64,000 nucleotides of DNA from Ramlibacter tataouinensis (GTDB taxonomy: Bacteria; Pseudomonadota; Gammaproteobacteria; Burkholderiales; Burkholderiaceae_C). Below, one piece after another: positions 1 through 8,374 of the stretch. The notes beneath the pieces were generated by a model. That model had not been told where the DNA came from, did not search any database, and saw only the letters and a program-made list of their open reading frames with translations. A program made the position numbers and the translations under genes. Position 1 is the stretch's first letter, and each line of letters starts with the position of its first letter. The stretch spans positions 496,001 through 560,000 of the forward strand of contig NZ_CP010951.1 of assembly GCF_001580455.1 (NCBI RefSeq), given 5' to 3'.

Positions 1-344
1 GTCAGGTGCGGGAAGAGGTTGAAATGCTGAAACACCATGCCGATGTCCTTGCGCACGGCGCCGATGTTCTTCAGCGAGTCGTTGAGCTCCACGCCGTCCA
101 CCACCACCGTGCCCGCCTGGTGGGCCTCCAGGCGGTTCAAGCAGCGAATCAAGGTGGACTTGCCCGAGCCCGAAGGCCCGCAGATCACGATGCGCTCGCC
201 GCGGCGCACGTCCAGCGTGATATCGCGCAGGGCCTGGAACTTGCCGAACCACTTGGACAGGCCGCGGATGCGGATGACGGTGTCCCCGGCCTCGGCGCTG
301 GGGACCGGAGGAACGGCGATTTCGGATGCGTGCAGGGTTGTCAT
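1..344 (-). CDS. aapP: Amino-acid ABC transporter ATP-binding protein (AapP/GlnQ family), partial
   Basis: This is the ATPase of a polar amino-acid importer, powering uptake through the two permeases encoded just upstream. Only the first 114 codons lie in the window; the rest runs off the left edge. Residues 56-64 read GPSGSGKST (Walker A), and a Q-loop with MVFQHFNLFPHL follows near residue 103. The first 20 or so residues are a variable leader before the domain. The ATG at 344 overlaps the stop of the permease gene by four bases (ATGA), so translation is probably coupled. Family membership is clear; the assignment to AapP rather than GlnQ rests on the neighbouring AapJ, AapQ and AapM types. 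Confidence 0.93.
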   Translation of the reverse strand, partial: MTTLHASEIAVPPVPSAEAGDTVIRIRGLSKWFGKFQALRDITLDVRRGERIVICGPSGSGKSTLIRCLNRLEAHQAGTVVVDGVELNDSLKNIGAVRKDIGMVFQHFNLFPHL

Positions 345-1417
345 GACCGGAGTTCCCGTGACAGGTGCTTTTCGAGCCATTGGCTGTAGCGGCTCATGGC
401 GAAGCAGAAGACCCAGTAGACCGCCATCGCGAACAGGTAGCCTTCGACGAAAAAGTGCCGCCAGTCCAGGTCGCTCACCACGGCCTGCTTGACGGCATAG
501 AGAAAGTCGAAGATCGAGACGATGATGACCAGCGAGGTGTCCTTGAAGTTGTCGATGAAGCTGTTCACCTGGGCCGGGATGGTGATCTTCAGCGCCTGCG
601 GCAGCACGACGAGCCGGTGCGTCTTCCAGTAGCCCAGGCCCAGCGCCTCGGCGGCTTCGAACTGCCCGCGCGGCACGGCCTGCAGGCCGGCCCGCACCAC
701 CTCGGCGATGTAGGCCGCATTGAACAGGATGATCGCCACCTGCGCCCGCAGCAGCTTGTCGAAGCTGATGCCCTCGGGCATGAACAGCGCAAACATGAGG
801 GAGGCCATGAACAGCACGGTGACCAGCGGCACCCCGCGCACCAGCTCGATGTAGACCACCGACACCGCGCGCACGATGGGCAGGCGCGAGCGCCGGCCCA
901 TCGCCAGCGCGACGCCCAGCGGGAACGCGAGCAAGGTGCCGTAGACGGCCAGCATCAGGGTGATCGGCAAGCCGCCCCACAGTGAGGTCGGCACGGGGGC
1001 CAGCCCCAGCCCGCCAGCCATCAGCCAGGCGCACACCGCGCTGCCGCCGATCCACAGCGCCGCGATCCGGCGGCCGTGCCAGAACCAGCGGAAGGCCGAC
1101 AGCACGAGCACCGCGCAGAACAGCACCACGGCGAGCATCGGGCGCCACTGTTCGTCCTGCGGATAGATGCCGAACAGCATCTGGCGCCACTTGTCGGCCA
1201 CCACCGCCCAGCAAGCGCCTTGACCGGCGAGCGCGTTGCAGGCGGCAAGCGGTGCCTTGCCCCAGATGGCATTCAGGATGGCCCAGTTGACGAACTTGCT
1301 GCCGAGCCAGACCGTCAGCGCCAGTATGACGATGCTCGTGAAGGCGTTGGCCGGCGTACTGAACAGGTTGGCGCGCAGCCACTGGCCAGCCGAAACCTTG
1401 GTGGTGGGTGCATCCAT
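341..1417 (-). CDS. aapM: General L-amino-acid ABC transporter permease AapM
   Basis: This inner-membrane permease of the HAAT/His-Glu-Gln family has 358 residues. The N-terminal half has hydrophobic segments separated by a periplasmic stretch holding several cysteines. The C-terminal half is the conserved permease domain, with the EAA-type cytoplasmic loop EAAEALGLGYWKT near residue 257 that contacts the ATPase. The long N-terminal extension before the permease domain is characteristic of AapM and its partner AapQ, unlike the short GlnP/HisM. It starts 3 bases after aapQ stops and overlaps the ATPase gene by 4 bases, so it belongs to the malY-aapJQMP unit. Confidence 0.92.
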   Translation of the reverse strand: MDAPTTKVSAGQWLRANLFSTPANAFTSIVILALTVWLGSKFVNWAILNAIWGKAPLAACNALAGQGACWAVVADKWRQMLFGIYPQDEQWRPMLAVVLFCAVLVLSAFRWFWHGRRIAALWIGGSAVCAWLMAGGLGLAPVPTSLWGGLPITLMLAVYGTLLAFPLGVALAMGRRSRLPIVRAVSVVYIELVRGVPLVTVLFMASLMFALFMPEGISFDKLLRAQVAIILFNAAYIAEVVRAGLQAVPRGQFEAAEALGLGYWKTHRLVVLPQALKITIPAQVNSFIDNFKDTSLVIIVSIFDFLYAVKQAVVSDLDWRHFFVEGYLFAMAVYWVFCFAMSRYSQWLEKHLSRELRS

Positions 1418-1420
1418 CGG

Positions 1421-2560
1421 TCAGCGCTCCACCAGCCGCACGCGGTAGTTGTACCAGTTCATCAGCCCGGAAATGGCCAGCGAGATGAGCAGGTAGACGG
1501 CCATCATGAGGCCGATCGCCTCGATCGCCTGGCCGGTCTGGTTGAGCGTGGTGGTGGAAACGCTCACGAGGTCGGGATAGCCGATCGCCACCGCCAGCGA
1601 GGAGTTCTTGGTGAGGTTCAGGTATTGGCTGGTCAGTGGCGGAATGATCACGCGTAGCGCCTGCGGCAGCACGACAAGGCGCAGCCGCTGCGCGCGCGAC
1701 AGGCCCAGCGCCTCCGAGGCGTCGATCTGTCCCTTGGGCACGGACTGGATGCCGCCGCGCACGATCTCGGCGATGAAGGCGGCGGTGTAGACCGACAGCC
1801 CGACGAACAGGGTGATGAATTCGGGCGACACGGTCCTGCCGCCTTCGAAGTCGAAGCCGGCGAGCTCGGGCCGCGAGAACCCGGTGGGCGCGCCGAGCGC
1901 GGCCCATGCAATGGAAGGCAGCAACACGAAGGCCACCAGGCTGGGCCAAGCCACCGGCAGGCGCTTGCCGGTGCGGACCTGCACCGCCTGCGCGCGCCGT
2001 GACCACAGCAGCGAGACCACGACGGCGGCCACCACGCCCAACAGCGCGGCCGACCAGCCGGCGTGCGCCTCGGGCCAGGGCATGGTGAGGCCGCGCTGGC
2101 TGAGATAGGTGAACCCGAGCCGCCAGGCCTCGCCCACCGGCGGCAGCAGCTCGGTGAGCATGCCGTACCACATCAGCAGCTGCAGGATCAGCGGCACGTT
2201 GCGCACGGTTTCGACATAGCCGCCGGCCAGCTGGCGCAGCAGCCAGTTCGGCGAGAGGCGGGCGATGCCGATGGCCAGCCCGAGCAGGGAGGCGACCACG
2301 ATGGCGCAGGCCGAGACGTAAAGCGTGTTGAGCAAGCCCACCACGAAGGCGCGGCCGTAGCTGTGGGCCGGTTCGTAGGCGATCAGCTTCTCGGAGATGT
2401 CGAAGCCGGCCTCATGCTGGAGGTAGGAAAAGCCGATCGTGATGGAGCGGCTTTGCAGGTTGTGCACCAGGTTGGACACGGCGTAGCCCGCCACTGCCGC
2501 GATCAGCAGCAGCAGGGCGAACTGGTAGACGAAGCGGCGGAAGCGCTCGGAGGACCACAT
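1421..2560 (-). CDS. aapQ: General L-amino-acid ABC transporter permease AapQ
   Basis: This is the second permease of the amino-acid importer and pairs with AapM. It contains many membrane segments, a large central periplasmic insertion, and the EAA-loop signature ASEALGLSRAQRLR in the C-terminal permease domain. I chose the ATG at 2560 (379 residues, beginning MWSSERFRRF). The frame stays open to a GTG at 2614, but that start would lie against a perfect intercistronic hairpin (2616-2634) and adds 18 unremarkable residues. Neither start has a strong ribosome binding site, so the exact start is uncertain. The 110-base gap from aapJ is the largest inside this operon. Confidence 0.9.
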   Translation of the reverse strand: MWSSERFRRFVYQFALLLLIAAVAGYAVSNLVHNLQSRSITIGFSYLQHEAGFDISEKLIAYEPAHSYGRAFVVGLLNTLYVSACAIVVASLLGLAIGIARLSPNWLLRQLAGGYVETVRNVPLILQLLMWYGMLTELLPPVGEAWRLGFTYLSQRGLTMPWPEAHAGWSAALLGVVAAVVVSLLWSRRAQAVQVRTGKRLPVAWPSLVAFVLLPSIAWAALGAPTGFSRPELAGFDFEGGRTVSPEFITLFVGLSVYTAAFIAEIVRGGIQSVPKGQIDASEALGLSRAQRLRLVVLPQALRVIIPPLTSQYLNLTKNSSLAVAIGYPDLVSVSTTTLNQTGQAIEAIGLMMAVYLLISLAISGLMNWYNYRVRLVER

Positions 2561-2615
2561 GACGTTCAAAGCAGGAAGGCTGCGCACGACGCGCCATGCA
2601 AATCGGCCCGGCACT

Positions 2616-2634
2616 CCAGGAGTCTGACTCCTGG
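2616..2634 (-). promoter_or_regulatory. Intercistronic hairpin between aapJ and aapQ
   Basis: CCAGGAGTC-T-GACTCCTGG is a perfect 9-bp inverted repeat with a one-base centre, 36 bases after the aapJ stop. There is no T-run, so it is not a typical terminator. Hairpins in this place often protect the upstream message, which would give more binding protein than permease; that role is inferred. Confidence 0.6.
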
Positions 2635-2670
2635 CACCGAGCCGATCGATATCCTACCCGGCGGGGGCGA

Positions 2671-3696
2671 TCAGTCCATCGGGACCGGGTACATCAGGCC
2701 GCCCTTGTTCCACAGGTTATTGGGCCCGCGCTGCAGGCCGAGCGGCTTGATATTGCGGTCGTAGCTCTCGCCGTAGTTGCCCACCGCCTGGATGGCGCGC
2801 ACGGCCCAGTCGGCGTCCAGACCCAGGCCCTTGCCCACTTCGCCGGTGCTGCCCAGCAGGCGCTGGACCACGGGATCCTTGCTCTCGCCCTTCATCTTCG
2901 CCACGTTGGCCTGGGTCACGTCCGACTCCTCGGCCTGCTGCAGCGCGAAGATCATCCAGCGGGCGATCGAGAAGAACTCCTGGTCATTGCGACGCAGCAT
3001 GGGGCCGAGCGGCTCCTTGGAGATGATCTCGGGCAACACCGCGTAGTCGGCCTTGGATGGCAGGTTGACCAGCATCGCCGCGATGCCCGAGGCATCGGTG
3101 GTGTAGGCGTCGCAGCGGCCGGACTGGAAGGCCTTCTCGGTGGCCTCCTGGCCCTCGAACACGACCGGCTTGAAGGTGAGCTTGTGCGCGCGGGCGTAGT
3201 CGGCCATGTTGCGCTCGGTGGTGGTGCCGGTTTCGACGCAGACCGAGGCCTTGTTCAGGTCGGCCAGTTTCTTGACCTTGGGGTTCTTCTTGCTGTTGAT
3301 CACAAAGGCCTGGCCGTCATAGAACCAGACACCGGCGAACACCGATCCCATGGTGGTATCGCGCTTGGAGTTCCAGGTGGTGTTGCGCGAGAGGAGGTCG
3401 ACCTCGCCGGACTGCAGCGCGGTGAAGCGCTGCTGCGCCGTCAGCGGCACGTACTTCACCTTGTCGGGGCTGCCGAGGATCGCGGCGGCGAGTGCCTTGC
3501 AGTAGTCCACGTCCAGGCCGGCGTACTTGCCGGTCTTGTCGGGGGCAGAGAAACCGACGAGGCCGGTGTGCACGCCGCACACCAGGGTGCCGCGCTGCTT
3601 GATCGCATCCAGCGTGGGGCCTGCCGAAGCGGCGCCGGCGGCGCCGACGAGCGCCAGCGCGGTCAGCGCGCGGAGAGTCCATTTGGTCTTGAGCAT
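2671..3696 (-). CDS. aapJ: General L-amino-acid ABC transporter substrate-binding protein AapJ
   Basis: This is the periplasmic binding protein of the Aap importer, 341 residues with a Sec signal peptide (charged MLKTKWTLR, then a hydrophobic stretch ending in AASAG near residue 26). The mature part opens with TLDAIKQRGTLVCGVHTG, and GLDVDYCKALAAAILG and SGEVDLLSRNTTW follow. These are typical of the SBP_bac_3 AapJ/BztA group, longer than the usual 260-residue GlnH type. It lies 34 bases downstream of the malY-like gene and leads aapQ-aapM-aapP. Ligand choice cannot be read from sequence; family members take a broad range of L-amino acids. Confidence 0.93.
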   Translation of the reverse strand: MLKTKWTLRALTALALVGAAGAASAGPTLDAIKQRGTLVCGVHTGLVGFSAPDKTGKYAGLDVDYCKALAAAILGSPDKVKYVPLTAQQRFTALQSGEVDLLSRNTTWNSKRDTTMGSVFAGVWFYDGQAFVINSKKNPKVKKLADLNKASVCVETGTTTERNMADYARAHKLTFKPVVFEGQEATEKAFQSGRCDAYTTDASGIAAMLVNLPSKADYAVLPEIISKEPLGPMLRRNDQEFFSIARWMIFALQQAEESDVTQANVAKMKGESKDPVVQRLLGSTGEVGKGLGLDADWAVRAIQAVGNYGESYDRNIKPLGLQRGPNNLWNKGGLMYPVPMD

Positions 3697-3730
3697 CTTC
3701 TGTGTCTCCAGGGTGGGTGGGGGATGGGAA

Positions 3731-4954
3731 TCAGGCAGGCAGCGCGTCTATTGTGGCCAGTTGGGGCGCGGCGGGATTCTGGAGCCCGGCCAGCGCCTGC
3801 GCCATGCGGTCCAGGGCCTCTCCAAGCAGGCGGGCCGGCGTGGCGTAATTCAGCCGGAGGTAGCCCGGACGGCCGAAATCGGCGCCGTCGTTCAGGCCGA
3901 CACCGTGCCGTTCGAACCAGGCCGCGGGATTGCCGACCTGCGCGGCCAGCGCGCGCGCATCGATCCAGGTGAGGTACGACACCTCGGGGTGCGTGTGCGG
4001 CAGTCCCATGCGAGCCAGGGCTGCCGACACCCGGTCGCGGTTGCGGCGCAGCGCCGCCAGCATGGCCAGCCGCCAGGGCTCGCCGTGCTCGAAGGCCGCT
4101 TTCAATGCGGTGAACCCGAAGCAGCACGGGTCGGGGACTAGCCTGCCCATCGATGCACGAAAGCGTTGGCGCAAATCGGCGTCCGGAATGATGGCCCAGG
4201 CGATGCCGAGGCCAGCGATGTTGTAGGTCTTGCCGGGACCATGGAGCGTGATGGTACGCGCCAGCAGGCGGGGCGCACGCTCCGCCAGGACCTTCGCGAA
4301 CGGCAGGTGCGGCGTGTCCGGGTCGAGGATGAGGTCGCAGTGCACTTCGTCCGAGCAGACGTACAAGTCGTGCCGCTCGCAGAACTCGGCCAGGCGGCCC
4401 AGTTCCTCGCGAGTGTAGAGCCGCCCGATCGGGTTGTGCGGGTGACACAGCAGCAGCAGGCGCGGCGCGGCGGGCGCGTGCATCGCCGCCTCGAGCGCCT
4501 CGAAGTCGATGGCGAACCCGGTGCCCGCCGCGTCGGTGGGCCGCAGCGGCACGTCCACCAGGCCGCGACCCTGGATGCCCGGGGCCGTGAGGAAGGGCGG
4601 ATAGATGGGCGAGAACGACAGCGCCCCCTCGCCGGGTGCGCAGCAGGTCTTCACCGCCAGGTTGAGGCCGAGCACCAGGCCCGGCAGCCAGACGATCCAT
4701 TCCGGCTGCACCGCCCAGCCGTAGCGAGTTTCATGGTCCTTGACCAGCAGTTGGGCCAACTCGCGCGGCGGCGACATATAACCGTAGTTGCCGTGCGCGG
4801 CGTGCGCCGCGACCGCCGCCTGGATGGCGGGCGCCGTGGGGTAGTCCATGTCTGCGATCCACAGGGGAATGACGTCGCGGCCGCGGTATTTTTCCCACTT
4901 GGTGGCCGACCACTGGAGGCGGTCGGCGACGTTATCGAATTCAAACACAGGCAC
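3731..4954 (-). CDS. MalY/PatB family PLP-dependent aminotransferase (probable cystathionine beta-lyase)
   Basis: This fold-type I PLP enzyme of 407 residues belongs to the MalY/PatB group, which cleaves C-S bonds of cystathionine or cystine and in some members aminotransfers. The N-terminal PLWIADMDYPTAPAI is the group signature. PLP contacts include NPIGR near residue 174, SDEVHCD near 201, and the Schiff-base lysine K242 in GPGKTYNIAG. It starts at GTG 4954 and is the first gene before aapJ, 34 bases away, so lyase and transporter are probably co-transcribed. That suggests imported sulfur amino acids as substrate. The divergent GntR-type regulator is the likely controller. Confidence 0.88.
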   Translation of the reverse strand: MPVFEFDNVADRLQWSATKWEKYRGRDVIPLWIADMDYPTAPAIQAAVAAHAAHGNYGYMSPPRELAQLLVKDHETRYGWAVQPEWIVWLPGLVLGLNLAVKTCCAPGEGALSFSPIYPPFLTAPGIQGRGLVDVPLRPTDAAGTGFAIDFEALEAAMHAPAAPRLLLLCHPHNPIGRLYTREELGRLAEFCERHDLYVCSDEVHCDLILDPDTPHLPFAKVLAERAPRLLARTITLHGPGKTYNIAGLGIAWAIIPDADLRQRFRASMGRLVPDPCCFGFTALKAAFEHGEPWRLAMLAALRRNRDRVSAALARMGLPHTHPEVSYLTWIDARALAAQVGNPAAWFERHGVGLNDGADFGRPGYLRLNYATPARLLGEALDRMAQALAGLQNPAAPQLATIDALPA

Positions 4955-4970
4955 GATGGAAACCTTGAAT

Positions 4971-5033
4971 GCCCAAATGTCTCATGGGCGAATCTGACAT
5001 GTCAATTGGGTTCAGCTAGGATGCGAATATAGC
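4971..5033. promoter_or_regulatory. Divergent promoter region with palindromic operator candidates
   Basis: The 98-base gap between malY and the GntR gene holds a perfect 10-bp palindrome TGACATGTCA (4995-5004) and a GCCCA-N9-TGGGC inverted repeat (4971-4989). On the minus strand TTGACA (5005-5000) overlaps the palindrome and could be the malY -35 box, although its -10 is poor. On the plus strand TTGGGT (5006-5011), 16 bases and TATAGC (5028-5033) form a possible gntR promoter. Repression of both by the GntR protein is inferred. Confidence 0.5.
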
Positions 5034-5052
5034 CGAGTCCGCCCCTCCGCCT

Positions 5053-5814
5053 GTGCCTAAACGTACTCCAGCCGCCCCTGCCGATGAGGCACCCCTCATG
5101 ACCGACCAGGTCTACGGGGCGATCCGGCGCGACATCCTGAGTTGCGCGCTGGCGCCGGGCGCCGCCATCTCCGAAACCAGCCTGGCCAATCGCTACGGCT
5201 ACGGCAAGTCGCCGGTGCGGCTGGCGCTGTCGCGCCTGCGCCAGGAGGGCCTGGTCTTCGCCTCGCCGCGCCGCAGCTTCGCGGTCAGCCCGATCACCCT
5301 GCGCGACGTCCATGAGCTGTACGGCCTGCGCCTGGTCCTCGAGCCGGCTGCGGCACGCCTCGCTGCCGGGCGGGTCGACGTGCGGGCGCTGAAGAAGGTG
5401 GATGCGGTGTGCCGCCGAGGCTACGTGCCGGGCGATCCGTCCAGCACGCTGCGCTTCCTGGACGCCAATCGCGACTTCCACCTGGGCATCGCCGAGGGCA
5501 GCGGCAACTTCCGGCTGCTGCGCCTGCTGGGCCAGGTGTTTGACGAGACCACGCGCGTGATGCATATCGGGCTGGCGCTGCGCAATCGCAGCGTCGAGAT
5601 GCAGCACGAGCATGAATCGCTGCTGTCCGCGCTCGAGGGCGGCGATGCCGGGGCCGCGGCGCGCATCGCCGAGGAGCAGGTGGCCGCTTCGCGCGACATG
5701 GTGCTGGCCGCCCTGCTCCAGAGTCCGGGGCTGCTCGACCAGTCCCTGCCGAGCGAGGGGCTGCTCGAAGCGCATCACCGCCCCCCGCGCGGCCGGCGCA
5801 AGCCAGCGGCCTGA
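5053..5814 (+). CDS. GntR family transcriptional regulator, FCD (FadR-like) subfamily
   Basis: This is a DNA-binding regulator of 253 residues. Residues about 15-80 form the winged helix (TDQVYGAIRRDILSCALAPG, then SPVRLALSRLRQEGLV). Residues about 85-225 form the all-helical FCD ligand domain, with aspartate and histidine metal-ligand candidates (DANRDFH, EHESLL). The start is GTG 5053; an ATG at 5098 preceded by GAGG would give a 238-residue protein that starts at the domain edge and is equally plausible. It is divergent from the malY-aap operon, so its effector is probably an amino acid or derived keto acid. The basic tail PPRGRRKPAA is unusual but not informative. Confidence 0.9.
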   Translation: MPKRTPAAPADEAPLMTDQVYGAIRRDILSCALAPGAAISETSLANRYGYGKSPVRLALSRLRQEGLVFASPRRSFAVSPITLRDVHELYGLRLVLEPAAARLAAGRVDVRALKKVDAVCRRGYVPGDPSSTLRFLDANRDFHLGIAEGSGNFRLLRLLGQVFDETTRVMHIGLALRNRSVEMQHEHESLLSALEGGDAGAAARIAEEQVAASRDMVLAALLQSPGLLDQSLPSEGLLEAHHRPPRGRRKPAA

Positions 5815-5839
5815 TGGCCGCGGCGGGCACAATGCCCTG

Positions 5840-8374
5840 GTGCTCACCCTGCTTCGCACATTCTCCTGGCAGGAGTTGCGCCACCATCCCTGGCGCAACG
5901 CCACCGCCGTGCTGGCGGTCATGTTGGGCGTCGCGCTGGCCTTCTCGGTCCACCTGATCAACCAGTCGGCGCTCTCGGAATTCGAAAGCGCGGTGCGTTC
6001 GGCCGGTGGCCAGCCGGACCTGGAACTGCGGGGCGCCCAGGGCCGGCTCGACGAAGACCTGTATGCCCGGGTGGCGGCCCACCCGCAGGTGGCGCTGGCC
6101 AACCCGGTACTCGAGATCTCCACCTTCGCCATCGACGCGCAGGGCCGGCGCAGGCCCTTGCGCGTGGTCGGCCTCGATGTGCTGGTGGCGGCCGCGCTCA
6201 CGCCGCAACTGGTGCCGGTGGCCGCCGCGGGCGCCGATCGCTTCGCGCCCCTGGCCCCGGCCACCGTGTTCCTCAATCCCTCGGCCCGCCAGGCGTTCGC
6301 CGGCCAGGACGAGCTGCGCCTGCAGGAAGGCCTGCGCGCCGTGCCGGTGCGCGTCGCCGGCACCGTGGGCGCCGGCGGCGGGCCGCTCGCGGTGATGGAC
6401 ATCGGCGCGGCGCAGGCGCTGTTCGGTCGGCAGGGTGACCTGACGCGCCTGGATGTGCGGCTGCGCCCCGGCATCGCCCGCGCCGGATTCCTCAAGTCGC
6501 TGCAGCTTCCGGACGGGGTCGTGGCCGGGGCGCCGGAAGACGCGGCGCAGCGCGTGGGCAATCTCTCGCGCGCCTACCGCGTCAACCTCACCGTGCTGGC
6601 GCTGGTGGCGTTGTTCACGGGCGCCTTCCTCGTGTACTCGGTGCTGGCCCTGAGCGTGGCGCGGCGCGCGCAGCAGTTCGCGCTGCTGGGCGTGCTGGGC
6701 CTGACCGCCGGGCAGCGGCGCGCCCTCGTGCTGGCCGAGTCGCTGGCATTGGGCGCCGTCGGCAGCCTGCTCGGCATCGCGCTGGGCGCCGCGCTGGCGG
6801 ACGCGGGCCTGCGCTGGCTGGGGGGCGACTTGGGCGGCGGCTATTTCCCGGGCGTGGCGCCGCGGCTGCAGTGGAGCACGCCGGCGGCCTGGATGTATGG
6901 GGCGCTGGGTTGCGCCGCCGCCGCCGCCGGCGGCTGGCTGCCCTCGCGCGCCGCGCAGCAGCTGCCGCTGGCGCAAACGCTCAAGGGCCTCGGCTGGACC
7001 GGCGCCGCTTCGCCCCGGCGGCAGTTGCTCAGCCTGTCGCTGGTCGCCCTCGGCGCCTTGCTCGCGCTGCTACCACCGGTGCGCGGCATCCCGCTGGGCG
7101 CCTATCTCTCGGTGGGGCTGCTGCTGGTCGGCGGCATCGGCGCGCTGCCGGGTGCGGTGGCACTGTTGTACGACCGGCTGGTGCCCCTGGCGGGCGCCCA
7201 CCTGCTGCCGCTGCTGGCGATCGAGCGCGCCCGCCGGGTGCGCGAGAGCGCCGCGATCGCCGTCAGCGGCGTGGTCGCCTCGCTCGCCCTGGCGGTGGCG
7301 CTGACGGTGATGGTCGCGAGCTTCCGCGACTCGGTATCGCGCTGGCTGGATGTGGTACTGCCTGCCGACCTGTACGTGCGGACCGCGGTGTCGGCGGCCA
7401 TGGCCGAGACCGCCTGGTTCTCGCCGGAGCTGGTCGCAGCGGTGGCGCAATCGCCCGGCGTGCGCCGGGTCGCCGTGCAGCGCACGCGCACCCTGCTGTT
7501 CGATCCCGCGCTGCCGGGCGTGAGCCTGCTGGCGCGCGACATGGACGATCCCGCGCGCGCCCTGCCAATGGTCGGTGCGCAGGCGGTGCCGCCTCCCGGC
7601 GCCGTTCCCGTCTATGTCAGCGAGGCGATGGTCGACCTGTATGGCGCGCGCGTGGGCAGTGAATTCCCGCTGCTGGAGCCGCTCGCAACTGCGGGCCGCG
7701 CCGCGCCGTCGTTCTTCGTCGCGGGCGTGTGGCGCGACTATGTGCGCCAGAGCGGCGCCATCGCCATGAAGCGGGACGACTACCAGCGCCTCACCGGCGA
7801 CCGCCGCGCCAACGACCTGCAGCTGTGGCTGGCCGACGGCGCCGACCCGGCGCAGGCGCGGCAAGCGATCCTGGCGCTGGCCCAGCGCGAAGGCGGCCTG
7901 GCCGGGGCACTCGAGTTCGCGTCGGCGCAGGAGTTGCGCCAGGCGTCGCTGCGCATCTTCGACCGCAGCTTCGCCGTCACCTACTGGCTGCAGGCGGTGG
8001 CGATCGGCATCGGCCTGTTCGGCGTGGCGGCCAGTTTCAGCGCGCAGGTGCTGGCGCGGCGCAAGGAATTCGGGCTGCTCGCGCACCTGGGCCTGACACG
8101 GGCGCAGGTGCTGGGCGTGGTCGCCGGCGAAGGTGCGACCTGGACGGCGATCGGCTCGGCCGCCGGGCTCGCGCTGGGGCTGGCGGTGGCGGTCGTGCTG
8201 GTGCACGTGGTCAACCCGCAAAGCTTCCACTGGACCATGGACCTGCTCGTTCCCTGGGGACGGCTGCTCGCGCTGTGCGCCGCGGTGATCGCCGCCGGCA
8301 CGCTGACGGCGCGGCTGGCCGGAGGGGCGGCGGCCGGCCGCGACGCCGTGCTGGCGGTGAAGGAGGACTGGTGA
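5840..8374 (+). CDS. FtsX-like ABC transporter permease (YbbP type), without adjacent ATPase
   Basis: This is a predicted inner-membrane ABC permease of 844 residues with two FtsX domains. The N-terminal TM (HHPWRNATAVLAVMLGVALAF), a large periplasmic domain, three TMs near residues 255-390, further TMs near 415-520, a second periplasmic domain and three C-terminal TMs match the YbbP/COG3127 layout. Relatives act with a LolD-like ATPase in lipid or lipoprotein transport. Here no ATPase gene is adjacent: the GntR gene ends 25 bases upstream. I chose GTG 5840 because the frame upstream overlaps gntR. There is no Shine-Dalgarno, and CACAAT lies 6 bases before the start, as in a leaderless transcript. 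It overlaps the next gene by 4 bases (GTGA). Confidence 0.88.
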   Translation: MLTLLRTFSWQELRHHPWRNATAVLAVMLGVALAFSVHLINQSALSEFESAVRSAGGQPDLELRGAQGRLDEDLYARVAAHPQVALANPVLEISTFAIDAQGRRRPLRVVGLDVLVAAALTPQLVPVAAAGADRFAPLAPATVFLNPSARQAFAGQDELRLQEGLRAVPVRVAGTVGAGGGPLAVMDIGAAQALFGRQGDLTRLDVRLRPGIARAGFLKSLQLPDGVVAGAPEDAAQRVGNLSRAYRVNLTVLALVALFTGAFLVYSVLALSVARRAQQFALLGVLGLTAGQRRALVLAESLALGAVGSLLGIALGAALADAGLRWLGGDLGGGYFPGVAPRLQWSTPAAWMYGALGCAAAAAGGWLPSRAAQQLPLAQTLKGLGWTGAASPRRQLLSLSLVALGALLALLPPVRGIPLGAYLSVGLLLVGGIGALPGAVALLYDRLVPLAGAHLLPLLAIERARRVRESAAIAVSGVVASLALAVALTVMVASFRDSVSRWLDVVLPADLYVRTAVSAAMAETAWFSPELVAAVAQSPGVRRVAVQRTRTLLFDPALPGVSLLARDMDDPARALPMVGAQAVPPPGAVPVYVSEAMVDLYGARVGSEFPLLEPLATAGRAAPSFFVAGVWRDYVRQSGAIAMKRDDYQRLTGDRRANDLQLWLADGADPAQARQAILALAQREGGLAGALEFASAQELRQASLRIFDRSFAVTYWLQAVAIGIGLFGVAASFSAQVLARRKEFGLLAHLGLTRAQVLGVVAGEGATWTAIGSAAGLALGLAVAVVLVHVVNPQSFHWTMDLLVPWGRLLALCAAVIAAGTLTARLAGGAAAGRDAVLAVKEDW

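Noticed and set aside
5612..5839. Upstream extension of the FtsX permease frame inside the GntR gene
   Set aside because: The extra 76 residues have no membrane or family pattern and fully overlap gntR. The first TM begins just after GTG 5840.
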